A DNA stretch of 64,000 nt, taken from assembly GCA_048013815.1 (NCBI GenBank), contig CM106586.1:15376001-15440000 (forward strand). The letters run 5' to 3'. The stretch comes from Setoptus koraiensis. Taxonomy: Eukaryota > Arthropoda. The notes beneath the pieces were generated by a model, which saw only the letters and a program-made list of their open reading frames with translations, had not been told where the DNA came from and did no database searches. Numbering within the stretch: position 1 is the stretch's first letter; each line of letters starts with the position of its first letter. This document shows, piece by piece, positions 34,783 through 46,670 of this stretch. A program made the position numbers and the translations under genes.

Positions 34783-36348
34783 TCAGAATTTTACATAACA
34801 TGAGCCTGTGCTCGTCAAAACAACACAAATGGCCAACCTCGTCTCTATTAGCTTTGTTATGCTTTCCTTGATCTGATCTCCAACAGGCTGCTCGTCATCA
34901 TGTATGTATAGGAACCTAGCGTTAGGCGAATGATCTATTTCACAAAAAACTAGATTAGTGTTGTGTCTCGCCACGAATTTGTTAATTGGTATGCTTGCCA
35001 TACCTGTCCTAACATCATACTTAACACCCAATTCCGCGTCTTTTACCACTTGGTCACCAAAACTTAAACCATTGACAAGCTTTAGTTTAACCAGTTCCAT
35101 GGCGGTGATTGCGTCTTCAACTGAGTCGTGGCCTTTCTTTTTATTTGTTTGGATTTCTCTATCTAAAAATGTGTAAGCTAAACTCTTGAGACTGGGCTTC
35201 AACGGCCTGTTACCAGTGAGATTGTATATTATACTGGTATCTATTACATATGGGTGGAACACATTGAGTGCCTGGAAATCGTTATTTAGCGAATGACCGC
35301 AAATGATGGCATTCCTAGGTAAAAAGTCACGTATCGCTTCAAGTATATCCTCTAAAGTCGTCGTCACTGGATCAAGGATCTCTTTTGTGATACCACTATA
35401 TTTGGTTAGATAATCAACAATTTTGTTTGGTGGCTTGACGTATTGATCCAAGATTGTGGCATATTCCTCGTCCACAATAGATATTCTGGTGAGTTCGGAT
35501 TTTTTGGCGTCAGTGAGACACATTTCACAATCGATTGCGAACATTCTTGATTTATTAGTGACTTCTTTCAATGTTGACCTAAAATGGACCACATCATCAT
35601 CCAAAACTGGTAGTAATAAAGATTTGTGAGGAGTCATAAAAACGTTAGTTATCAAGTCGGTGGAAGTGAGCACATTTAACGTTCGTTTGTTTTCTAGACA
35701 TTGCCTACCTGGTATGGGGAAGCCCTCGGTGATCATTTGAATGGGAGACAATAGTAATGATGTTCTTGGTATGCTTTCCAGCTTAGCTGATTGGTCAATC
35801 TTGTATTTGATGTGGTTTGATTGATCATTGAGTGAATTTGATTTAGCTTGCTGACGGCGAGATAACGGAATATTGATCAATACCTGGAGCCAGTCTGGTG
35901 CAGTTTGAAATTTGAATATGTGATTGAATTTATAGGGTGACTCATTGAGCCAATCTAAATCGCCATTATCATTAACAAGGAATATTCCTACATTGGGCGC
36001 TCTCATGCACCTCAACACCCTACACCATTTTGGTGGCGCCGACAATCTTGGTTCGGGTAGTAATAGTGCCACTAAAAACGCTTGCATATCCTGCAATGTG
36101 AGCAACTTTTTAACTTGTTCAGATTCTTCTTGTTCTACGTCGTCGTCATCGTCATCTATTTGACCCTCTTCTTTTACATCATCCACCACAAAGGTTGGAT
36201 GGTTTATCCTGGCCAATTCACCATCTGGTAGTACGGTTAATCTGGGCTCCGGCATGGCAAATAATTTGTGGTCTGATAGACACTTTTTCAATGCAGAACG
36301 ATATTCCTCTAAACAACAATCGGATAATGGTACAATAGCTGACGCCAT
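34783..36348 (-). CDS. Rexo5: REXO5/NEF-sp-type DEDDh RNA 3'-5' exonuclease
   Basis: One uninterrupted ORF of 521 codons starts at ATG 36348 (minus strand). Residues about 80-130 (LLTLQDMQAFLVALLL then PPKWCRV) match the N-terminal region of REXO5. The exonuclease domain spans about 268-430: Exo I AIDCEMCLTD (D273, E275), then LTRISIVD, YVKPPNKIVDYLTKYSGIT, Exo II GHSLNNDFQAL (D357), HPYVIDTS, and Exo III KKGHDSVEDA (H407, D412). All five DEDDh residues are present, so activity is expected. Homologues trim 3' ends of 5S/28S rRNA and snoRNAs in the nucleolus. Vertebrate REXO5 is longer and has C-terminal RRM domains. Here about 90 residues follow the exonuclease with no RNP motif I can see, so the protein is shorter or further exons exist. 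An acidic run lies at 65-77. No intron is seen. Confidence 0.92.
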   Translation of the reverse strand: MASAIVPLSDCCLEEYRSALKKCLSDHKLFAMPEPRLTVLPDGELARINHPTFVVDDVKEEGQIDDDDDDVEQEESEQVKKLLTLQDMQAFLVALLLPEPRLSAPPKWCRVLRCMRAPNVGIFLVNDNGDLDWLNESPYKFNHIFKFQTAPDWLQVLINIPLSRRQQAKSNSLNDQSNHIKYKIDQSAKLESIPRTSLLLSPIQMITEGFPIPGRQCLENKRTLNVLTSTDLITNVFMTPHKSLLLPVLDDDVVHFRSTLKEVTNKSRMFAIDCEMCLTDAKKSELTRISIVDEEYATILDQYVKPPNKIVDYLTKYSGITKEILDPVTTTLEDILEAIRDFLPRNAIICGHSLNNDFQALNVFHPYVIDTSIIYNLTGNRPLKPSLKSLAYTFLDREIQTNKKKGHDSVEDAITAMELVKLKLVNGLSFGDQVVKDAELGVKYDVRTGMASIPINKFVARHNTNLVFCEIDHSPNARFLYIHDDEQPVGDQIKESITKLIETRLAICVVLTSTGSCYVKF

Positions 36349-38529
36349 GTCAGTACATAGCCATCGTGGGTTTGATTTGCTAAAATTAAATTATAGTAGT
36401 CACGTTCTGGATAACAACACGAGTTATAATAATAAATTTATTAATCCTAAGGCCACTTCCTACGTACAATTGTTAGTAAAGCCAGAATGATGACGATGAC
36501 TGAAAATTGAAAGGAAGTGAACTGATGAGAATGTCTCACTGGCAGTGAAATTCCACAATAATCGTTATCGAAAAACATGTGCTCTTTCGCTCTGTGCCAC
36601 TTTTGACGTTATTCTGTGCAACGCGTCATTCGCACGCCTCGTGTGCCCGAGCGGCAAAGCAACTCGCCCGGAGGCTCACAGGCTACGCCCCTTTTCCGCA
36701 CCCGGACACGCCTCTTTGCCCAGATCTACCCACACTTGCATTGCTTTGTTTATAATTAGGTTTATAATTAGGTCTCACTAATTGGATTGTTGTTGTGTGT
36801 TTGTTTGCATTCTCTCTCCCGTCTTGTTAGTCAACAAGTTGCATGTTGGCGTGGCTCCTCGGACTGATCGGAAAGCTGCTGATCTGCTGATGGTTTTAAG
36901 CCCCCATTTCTCCCCATTCCCACCAAATCTCCCGAAATATGAAGAGAAAGAGAAACCCAGATTGCAGAAAAAAAAACGCGACTAACCAGGAACTTCACAG
37001 ACATTTTGGGGCTTATCTGTCTTCGTCAAAAGGCTGCTGAATTTCAGTCTTTACGGCTGCTCTCGTTTCACACTGCCCATTGGCGACAGTTCTCCAGCTT
37101 AGGTATCAAATGGATATCAGTATTTCACACACACGCTTTGCGAACTATCATCGTCAGAACAAACCGGAAATAAATTGGTATGCTCGAGAATATCGACATC
37201 ACAGAGACAGGGATTCTGACAAGTTTAATGAAGCACCTAATCACTCAGTAGACCTTCATGACTCGCTAAGACAAATGTTTCGATAATATTTTTGTATCTG
37301 GCGTCTTCAATCAACTGTGTGAACTTGAATTAGTTTAGATGAGCGCACCAGTGCTGATTCTACGGTGACCATGAGGCACGCGTAAAAACACATAAGACAT
37401 AACCACCAGAGTACATCCACCAGTATTGATTGACTATGGAATCCAAGAAACTTATACGCTGGTTACAAGTAACATATTTAGCTCGGGTTTACCCATACCT
37501 AAAAAATATCATAGCTAAAAGGTTCGAAATTGGATTGCCGAGCTAGCGAAAAAGAACGTGGCCAAGATTTGGCTTTTGCTACAGACAATGACCGGCTGAA
37601 AGATGTCGTAAAGCTATGTTGAGACTCTCATAGCAAAGGGAAATTAATAGTACACTAGAGGCGTTAGTGCACTGACATCAAAGATACGGTTGCCAGTTAT
37701 AGTTGCCATCAACTCGTGGCATCTCAAGAGCAAAGTTCGAGAGTTCACATCAGAGATGATACGACACTAGTTAGACGACAATAACAGTTTTGTTTTGCAT
37801 TGCATATTTCATTTAATATAAATTTTTCAATTAATCTATCGCGTAAGATAACTATCATTTACTTATCATTATTATGTAACAAGTAGCAACTGCGAATTGC
37901 GACAAGTAACTCACTATAAAGTCTAAATGCCTTAATAATCAACAAAAGTGAGAGCTATAAGGTCATCGAGGTCACACTCCCTTTTGCAAGATATTATAGC
38001 TTGTGCGATATAATATGTTGCGTATTTGTTTATGGTATGCTGTTCCTATTGCTGTTGTTGTTGTTGTTGCCGTTTTATGTTAAATTATTGCTGTTTTATG
38101 TTGGGCTGTTGTTGTTGTGCTGTTGTTGTTTTCTGTTGCCGTTGTTGTTGTTGATGCTTGGGGTGTGGTAGTGGTGGTGTGGTGCTAGTATAGACTGTCT
38201 TTGAACTTGAAAGACGTCGTGCAATGTGTTCAACTTTGGTGGGCGCCAAGTATATTATCATGTATGAACTGATCACAATTGAATTTCTTTCAGCCTCTCC
38301 TTCCATTTCTTATTTGCTGCTGTGTTCCATGGTTATGTAATAACCATGATGCACTCATGTGACATCGGAGTGTCAACTGGCAGCTCCTGTTTCTCAAGTA
38401 TTATGTACACAACAAATGTTGTAGCTGTTTGAACTTGATAGTGATTGTCGTCTGAAACAACTAATTAATAGACTAGCGTACCATTGTGCTCGGCTAAAGT
38501 GCAAGTTGCATTGGCTAGATGGTTGCTGT
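36349..38529. other. Intergenic stretch between REXO5 and the GPR155-like gene
   Basis: Just above REXO5 there is presumably its promoter; no TATA box is obvious. At about 37080-37286 (+) a frame ends in an acidic/basic sequence (DSDKFNEAPNHSVDLHDSLR) with no recognised homology. From 37300 to 37760 the texture is codon-like but interrupted by stops. At 38054-38153 there is a (TTG)n array. A possible last exon of the GPR155-like gene at about 38281-38319 (minus) is discussed with that gene. Confidence 0.5.
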
Positions 38530-40901
38530 TCATCCTAAATGACGACTCCTTGCACCGTACAGACAAAATGTTATCAATCCTTGTCCATAATCCAAGCCAA
38601 TAGTGAGAATTTCTAATTGTCTATATGTACCAAAAGGTTGGTTTTGTAACAATTTTTGTAATGTTACAGACAAATTCATTGCCATGGCCATCATCATGAA
38701 TATGGCCAGCGCCGAATGTCTAACAAGATCCTCAATGAAACCGTCCTCTTCTTCGCCGGCTTCCGTTGGCGGCGGATCTAGATGATTGTTTGAGCAACAT
38801 GTTATTGTCGGTGTGTTGTATTGAGTCAGTCTACTAATCGGATGATAATTTGTTGACAGGCTAGATTGGTGGTCAATTTGATTGTTGTTTGTAATGGTGG
38901 TTGTGCAATAGTCGTCACTAAAGGCATAGTTATCAACGCCCAAGGGATAATTGTTGTGCAAATTTTGTCTTTTAGTATTTTGTCTATTATTGAGACGCGC
39001 TCTTAGCGAGCTCAAATGGTGACTGCTTTTCTCTCTAACTTTGCCACGACTATATTCATTATCCTGTTGTTTACAGTTGACATGATTGTTGTTGTTGATG
39101 ATGTTGTTGTTGTTGATGCTGTTGCAATTCAATTGCTGCGTGCTCTTTGTTACTGTTGTTGTCCTGTTTTGACTATGAGATCTTTGGGCTGCTTGTTTGT
39201 TGTTGACGCCATTGTTGTTGTCGTCATCAACAGTGGTGGTGGTGGTGGCGGTAGTGGTGGTGTTATTGTTGTCATCGTTAGGCGATATTTTAGAAACTTT
39301 CGCTGATGTTGTTGATGTTGTTATCGCTGTTAAGTTGTCTCTATTAAGCGATTCATTGGATGAGCTTATGTTTGATTGGCTTGTCTGATCGGAGCTTGTC
39401 TCGGGCAACAACAGTATTCTTCTGCGTGATATATTCTTTGATCTAATTGTTGCAGCAAACATCGCTATAGATAGGCTAAACACCACTATTGTGAATACCA
39501 ATCTTATATATAGTGATAATTCTTTTGTTGGCACGCACGATTCAATTGGAACATGATCTAATCGTGTTGAATCATATAGGAAAAATGTGAAACTAACTAT
39601 GGCTGTCACCACAATAGAAGTCGTTAATTTTTTTGACATTGCTAAAGCAAAATAACGCCCGCGATATCTGACAGCGGCCAATGTTGCTATGAGACACAAT
39701 GCAACATATCTGGTTATAATGAGACCTGTTGACGCCATGACGTAATGCAACGTGTACAATACTCTCAGTAACACGGGAGCAGTGGTTCTGGCCACCGTTG
39801 TTGTCGTTAGTTGTTGCTGTTGTTGCGCCAAAGCTAGTGATTGTTGCATGGAATCAATGGGATACCACATGATACCGCCAAATGCCAAAATCAACTGGGC
39901 GACTATTAATATGACGATAAATTTACGCGTTGTTTTTTGACCCGGCTCACTTCCGGTGCTTACGTTACTAAGTGAGTGGCGTTGTGATTTTTGTAACAAA
40001 ATCATCGCTAGCAATGTGACTAGTGAACATATTATTGTGACGACACTTGCTATTTCCATTGTTTGCGATATCATGTACTCAATGGTGATCAATTTGATCG
40101 ATTTGGCCGTCTTGATAAACGCAGCCGAGGCTAACATCAACGGAGCGGACAAGAATGTGCTCAGCACCATGCTGATGGATATGACATTTGGCAAGACATT
40201 GTACTGATTGGCTATAATGAAGGCCGTAGGCGCTGTGGGGAATGTTCCATACAGGAAGGCAAAGTCTGTCATTGCCCACTTGTCGTCCATAATGGGACTT
40301 GCGGAGAATTTGCCAACAATAATTCGCATCACCAATGGCAACACCATGGCTTTGGCCAACACCAACACCGACGACAATATTAAATCAGAGGAATTGTTTA
40401 AAAATAAATTGAACTTCCCCGCCATAGATAAACCAATCAAAAACAGCGCTGGCGCTGCAAAGGAAGCGGCCAAAGCATATATCACCTTGGTGGCAAACAA
40501 CGGCAACTTGGGCCCATAGGTTAAATTGAGTGTAAGCGCACTCAACGAAGCCATTATAAGCGGATTAGTCAATAGTGATCGTATAAACAATGTGTTGTCC
40601 GAAGTGATGAAATATCTAATTGGAATCACCACTAAATACACTGTCACTTGTTTGATTGTTGAGGCCAATCTATTGATATTGTATATAAACCAGTTGGACG
40701 AATTAAAAGTGGCCCCGCTATTGCTAGATGCTGCATCATCGTAGTCGAGCCCATTAACCATTGATTTCCTGGTGCTGTTGTTGTTGCTGTTGTGGCAATT
40801 GTTGTTTCTGGCATTTTCCTTAATGGTTGCATCATCATGGTAACCCTTGACCGTGACCACAACGCCGTAGTCGAACGCTTCGTCACCGGAACCTGTTGAG
40901 C
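38530..40901 (-). CDS. GPR155: GPR155/LYCHOS-like membrane protein, exon 2
   Basis: The exon starts after the acceptor CTGTCAG (AG at 40903-40902). It continues exon 1 in phase (G|GC) and runs 790 codons to a TGA at 38530. It carries the rest of the PIN-type transporter fold (APALFLIGLSMAGKFN, FAFLYGTFPTAPTAFIIANQ, SMVLSTFLSAPLMLASA), then the GPCR-like helices. A long Asn/Thr/Ser-rich insert follows, then a last helix pair ending GLDYGQGLITFCLYG, matching the human segment FGQGFISFGIFG. Human GPR155 (LYCHOS) is a lysosomal cholesterol sensor that controls mTORC1 and ends in a DEP domain, which is not found here. A weak donor (GTGCAA at 38555) lies just after CLYG, so a further exon is likely. 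A candidate after an ACACAG at 38320 reads KKWKERLKEIQL then stop, but it is unconvincing. Confidence 0.88.
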
Positions 40902-41003
40902 CTGACAGTATACGCCAATATAGGTTTTAGTCAGTCGGTCAGGGCAATTATCACAATCATTGTCAGCATAAAAGATGTCATAATCACTGCTGTCTCTACT
41001 CAC
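40902..41003 (-). other. 102-bp GT-AG intron of the GPR155-like gene
   Basis: Minus-strand GTGAGT at 41003-40998 and CTGTCAG at the 3' end bound the intron. CTGACTAAA about 30 bases before the acceptor is a plausible branch region. Length is a multiple of three, but retention would meet a TAG within the first codons, so retention would not extend the protein. Confidence 0.85.
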
Positions 41004-42012
41004 CTTGAATTTTAGTTGTTTGTTTGGTGCCATTGGTGCCGTTGTCGGCTGATGGTCCTGTTCCAATGTCACCCTTGTTGTCGTTGTTATCGATGTTGTT
41101 TTTTGCATTGCGTTGTTTAATTGCGCCTACATCGACTACATTGTTGGCCTCTGGATTGAAATCGTCATTATCTACGGACTGTTTGTCGGCGACGTTCCCG
41201 GAGTCCTGTCGTTGTTGTTGTTGTTCTTGTTGCTGTAATGTTGTTGTGTTGTGCGACTGTCTCGATTTGTTATATTCCAACATGGCAATACCAATAGGAT
41301 TCAGCACTATCAGTTGTATGGGCGCCATCAAATTCAAATAATCAATCATTTCAGTGTGCATAGTGTTATATAGTGATTTGACTAACGGATAACCCAGGGC
41401 AAAGTCGTTGCTTTGTGTGGCAAATATTGATAGGGCGCCAGCGTAGCCTAAATTACTGGGCGAGCTAACTATTAGTGTAATTGTTGCCACTATTATAAAT
41501 ATTATTATTTTTGATATAAACATACATACTAAAAAGGACCAATTAATACCACTAAAATCAATTTGGGCAATATTAGAGAATATTACCGCGGGCAAAGCGA
41601 ACCAAGCCAGATAATTGCTCAGATCCTTGGCCGATCTAGACACTAATTTTGTTCTGCCAGACAGGTAGCCTAGTGCAATAATTAAAAAGCATTCTATTAA
41701 AACAGATAATAAATCTTGGATGCAGGGTATCTCTAGATTCACATTTGGCTGGATATATTGAGTGTGATTCGTATTATATAATAATTGTTGTTGTTGCTGT
41801 TGTTGTTGTTGAGATGCGGGTAATGTGTGTGTGTTATTATGATTATACGAGTTGGTGGGAATATTCGTGTGCTCTAAAACAACAATATTTGAGCTAGTAT
41901 TTGGTGCGGTTATAATTTGTTTGTTGTTGCTGTTGTTGTTGCTGGTGTCAATAATATTATTGTTTGACGCTAGCAAATCATTAACATAGGCCGTCATGTT
42001 CGATGATGCCAT
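41004..42012 (-). CDS. GPR155: GPR155/LYCHOS-like membrane protein, exon 1
   Basis: The first in-frame ATG is at 42012 on the minus strand, below an in-frame TAG. The exon ends CAAG|GTGAGT at 41004. About 95 residues of Asn/Gln/Thr-rich N-terminus with N-glycosylation-type sequons precede the membrane part. Then come DLLSVLIECFLIIALGYLSG, YLAWFALPAVIFSNIAQIDF, a TM helix and IFATQSNDFALGYPLVKSLY, followed by APIQLIVLNPIG. All of these align with the start of human GPR155 (ALLECFGIVLCGYIAGR, FALPALLF, IFATQSNDFALGYPIV, LNPIGF). The SNDFALG motif belongs to the PIN/auxin-carrier-like fold. A Gln- and Asn-rich loop of about 85 residues follows, longer than in vertebrates. With exon 2 the ORF is 1126 codons. 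Confidence 0.9.
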
Positions 42013-43662
42013 GCTGACAACATCGGCTGCCAATTGGACAGGTAGTACGGCCGACTAATGACAGTCACTAATGACAATAACTGGCCTTTTGCGAATGCTC
42101 CAATTCAATTTGTTGTTTCTAATCGGTTGTTATTATATATTATCCTTTGCGTCTCATTTGATGTGTCTATGACTGACTCGATGACTGTATCGACTTGCAA
42201 CGGGCATTCAATGGTCGTCGGCAATCGATACCATGGGCCGATGATTTATTTGATATTTAGCTAGTGAAAATGTTGGATCTAGAGAAAATCGTTCCGTTTT
42301 GTTGTTTGCCTCTAAAAGCGCCATGAGCATAGTGTGTTGTGTATCAATAATATTAATAATAATCATTTGTTGTTGTTTCAATAGCAGTGGGCCACTCGAT
42401 AGCGTGGTGCGTGTGCCCGTCATCATGTTGCTCTCTCCGGTGAGTCATTGAATGAATGTAACGCGATTAATTGATAATTGTTGTTGTTGTTCAATATTAA
42501 TTTATAACAGTTTAATAATTATAATACTGTAACTGTGGCGATAATACATTAGATAACATAGATATATTGTCGTTTGATTGCAATTAATGTAGGCTGAACG
42601 ATGTAAACACGATCTGCATCTCACACCCTATAAAAAGTGGCCGCATTGGTGTAACGCTGTCAGAGGTTGGCGCCAGCCTGCTGTCGAACACTTGTTGTTC
42701 AAAAAAGAGCGCCAAAAGTGCAGCGGGTTACGCGACCAATTTGAGCTTGTGCCGCTAACCAAGCCAACGCAATCGCAATTGCGGATACACAGTTAATTAA
42801 TAATTGATTAATTAATACAATTTATATAATTTTCATATAATTATTAAATATGAAATTTTCGTAGTTCGCTCATGCAACGATTTGCGTAACGCACACGATG
42901 ATATGATTTGTATGATAACCAGCTGCTCTTGTTCGCTTGGTTTAATTGTTGTGCATATATATGTAAGAAAATGATGATATATTTGTGGCTTATGGCTTGC
43001 TGATATATTGCCGTGTGCGTGACTATTCGTGTTACAATTGAAAAGGTAGTTGACGAAATTCGATGCGATTTGCATAGAGTTGTTACGACAACTAAATGTG
43101 CGCTATGGAAACTACTGTTGATGAATCGGTTGGCTCAACAGATTGACAGGTTTTGTTGCTCTTGATTTGTTTGTTCGCTTTTGTTTGTCACTAGATTGGT
43201 ATTATTAGAATCACACGCTGTTGGCTGTATTAATTTTTCAATATCTGGCAATTCCAATTCGACAACTTACATCATCACTACACTTGGGTGTTGTTATTGT
43301 TGCTGTTTTTGCCGTTGTTGTTGCTGTTGTTGTTGTTGCTGTTTTGCTGTTGTTGTTGTTGGTGGTGTCGTTGATGTCGTACCACTGACATTGTTCGTGT
43401 TTGGCTTGCTTGTGGGTGAACTATGCGCTCTTGAATCTAATAATAAACTCCTTCTAGTGTGTTTTGTGCACCCCTGTTCACATTCACTGGATTCGTCATT
43501 GCGTTACTATGTTCACCGTGATGACGATGTATATCTGTATCTCGCTGTGTGTCTCGTTGCATTATTATTGTATCACTAAATATCTCACTATGTCTCTCAC
43601 TGTGGCTCACTGCGGTGTCTCGGTATCTCCGCAAATCTGTCTATGTTATCCACGGCAAGCTT

Positions 43663-43665
<3 letters not shown>

Positions 43666-43754
<89 letters not shown>
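43666..43754. repeat. (CA)n microsatellite, about 44 units
   Basis: Longest uninterrupted dinucleotide run in the window, read directly. Confidence 0.98.
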
Positions 43755-43756
<2 letters not shown>

Positions 43757-45107
43757 AGTCTTGCTAGTTTGTATCAAGTAGTGTGATGCTATTTACACGA
43801 CTCGAAGAGCGCAGGGGAAAGAGCTGGCTGCTTCCAAAAGTAGCTTACTCGCTAACTCGCTGGCTGGCTGGCTTGCTGGCTGGCTTGCTGGATAGACGGA
43901 TAGATGGCTGGCTCACTCGCTGGCTGGCTGGCTGGCGTGACGACGGTGACGAACACGATGGCGCAATCTTGTTATAATCATCGTGCCTGTGTTGCCTACC
44001 CCTGTTGCTGCTGCTACTGCTGCTCTGTTTGTGGGGTACGAAGGAAAGTGCCCTGATGCACACATATTACATAATGATTATTCAGAGCTGTTTCAATTAT
44101 CAATTCACTCGACATTTTCGCTCGACTTTTGGGCAAATCTTTTGGCCCAAACAGGTACCATTGAGTCAGTTAGTTGAGGCACATACACTCACAAGTTGTA
44201 GCTATCGCTGGCGAGTCACAGTGCCAGTCAATGTGTCATAGGTAGTAGAAGGAGTAGCACAAGTGTAACACATGCTAATACCTTGGTTGTGTGTGTGTGT
44301 GTAACAACAAAAATAGTGTAAAAGTTGTCAAGTTGCAACAAATAGTGATAGTTCGTTCAGGCGATTGCATAATAATATAATATATTATATGTAATATGCG
44401 TTCGTTTGTTTGTTTATTCGTTTGTTTGTGTAATGTGCTATCCTCCGGTGGCATCTTACAAACGAATTGGTCGCTTCTTCGTTTCTTCGTCTGGCGTCGT
44501 CTCATTGATCAGTCGAGAGATTCGCTCGACACTCTCGAGTCGAGAGATTCGCTCGACACTCTCGAGTCGAGAGTGTGCTCGGCGCCGAAGCAAGAAACGA
44601 AATGGCGAAAATGGTAAAAGTGGCCGAAAGAAGAGGGAGAGAGAGTGACATCAATGACATCACTCGAGCTGCCTGAGTTACCAGCGAGCGAGCGTTATTG
44701 GGCTGACCCATCGAGTCGTCGCTGCTAATGAAGAAAATTAATCACGTTCAATGTTGCCAGCCATAACTGACAGTTGTGAGCGAGCCAGTTGCCAGCCCAT
44801 AGTGAATCGTCATCATTATCATTATATCATTATATCATTATAAATGTTGTTGTTGATTATCAATAGCTCATAAGGCGAGCATCGCAAATAGCATCACTGC
44901 CAGTGCTATGTTTTACTATATCACAATATCCACCATGTTACAATATCGCCATGTTACAATATCAGCATGTTACAATATCAGCATGTTAGTATATCGGTAT
45001 AAACTAGACTTGTCGAGTTTGTAGTAACATTGCAACAAGTTATGAATGGCGCACAAATATGATAATTAGACAATACCTATGATTATGTAATGGTTTTTGT
45101 TTGTTCA

Positions 45108-45150
<43 letters not shown>
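45108..45150. repeat. (ATC)n microsatellite, about 14 units
   Basis: Uninterrupted ATC/CAT triplet run. Confidence 0.97.
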
Positions 45151-46580
45151 GGTATTACGTATGCAGGATTGTTCAGCCAACAATCTGCCAGTTGAGGATT
45201 ATATAAGGAGTATTATGTAATTCGATTAGCGATGTGTGTTGATCGCAAGCAACAATTGTCAGTTGTATCCATACAAATATGAATATGAATGTGCAATGTC
45301 GAAGGAGATTTTCACTTTTTGTTTGTTCACTGGAAATCTTAATCAACTTGCCATGGATGATTTATGATGATCAATCAAATGTCACACCAACTAACATTGG
45401 CCCAACGACGTCATCTCTTGCTCGCTCTCGCTCCTTCTGTCGCCATCTCGCCGAGGTAATTAACTTTTAATCAATCTTGTTTTCATTCCCTGTCTATCTC
45501 GACATGACAACAGCAACAACAATGCAACAACACATTCAACAACAAACAGCAATCAATGCAGTCTCAATTGACAAGAGATAAAACATTACGTTACATGTAA
45601 TATCTAGATGTAATCGAGATAATAGGTGGTCGTCGTAGCGCTCATTGTCAGTGCATGCCGGTTAGGCAACTCACGCTCAACAAAAAGAAATCTCTCTCTG
45701 TGTGTGCGATGATGATTTAATACGGATACAACAACAATTGGCGCTAATTGTTTAAGATCAACTAAAGCATTACCGGTATGCGCTCGTTAGGCTATCTCGT
45801 CATGTTATGCGATATTGACGCCACACAATTGTCGATGGTTGTGCGACTACATGTTCACCTTCACCTGACGATATCGATACCATTACCATTATCATTATTG
45901 GCAGCAAATCTGGCGAAAACCTGAATCTGTCTTCCTAACAACTCAATGAGCGTTTTTCGGCAACGTCTAAATGTCTGTGTATAATTGAGCGTTCGAACGT
46001 CTCAATGTTTGGATGCTCGAACGTTGTTGCCGTTGCTGTTGTTGTTGTCGCTGTTGTCGCTGTTCTTAAATTTGTTACCAATTAATCACATGACATTTTG
46101 CCATTCCAACTCGCACAACAAATATTGTTTGCCAAGCTAACAGTAGGGCACACGCTTTTGGCGCTCGGAGGCCCTCGTTCGGCACAACAAGCAACAACAG
46201 GTGACCAGTTGCGCGATCAACGAAAGGTCGGCCCAAAGTTGCTCACTGTGTGTCTACTGTCACACCTGTCCTCGGTAAATGCAATCAAAACAAAACAAAA
46301 ACAAAACAAAAAACAATCTTACCTGTGCTAATTGAACAAAACATTGTTCCGTGCTAGTCGTTACAACCGTATACTATGTTCTCATGTATACTTACATAAG
46401 CACGTTGATATCATGTGATCGAGCCAGTGATCAGAGTCTGATGATCAGACACACAACGGGCATGGTAATGACGTAAGCACGACGAAATTTAAATCGATTT
46501 TATCAATAAATGAGTCATGTCCGCCAAATATGATATTGACGCGTTATAATTATAACACCGATGCAACGGTACATCACAAC

Positions 46581-46586
46581 TTTATT
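46581..46586 (-). terminator. Polyadenylation signal of secreted gene A
   Basis: TTTATT on the plus strand reads AATAAA on the coding strand, about 85 bp after the stop. The same signal sits at the matching position in unit B. Confidence 0.75.
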
Positions 46587-46670
46587 GATTCAACAGCGAT
46601 ACAACCATAAACAAACGTTTGCGCTCATGAGGCGTCAATCGGATGCCAGTCGGAATCTCCGAGAAGTTTA

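Larger units (their letters stand above)
42013..46499. other. Intergenic stretch with microsatellites
   Basis: No gene recognised. The left part is presumably the promoter of the GPR155-like gene. It holds a (TTG)n array at 43290-43362, the longest (CA)n of the window, a CTGGCTGG-rich repeat at 43855-43935, a 30-bp duplicated palindromic unit at about 44510-44575, a (ATC)n tract and a (TTG)n tract at 46023-46063. Sequence is AT-rich between these. Confidence 0.55.

Noticed and set aside
41024-41341. Plus-strand ORF with Cys/Ser runs
   Set aside because: Antisense shadow of the Gln-rich loop of the GPR155-like exon 1.
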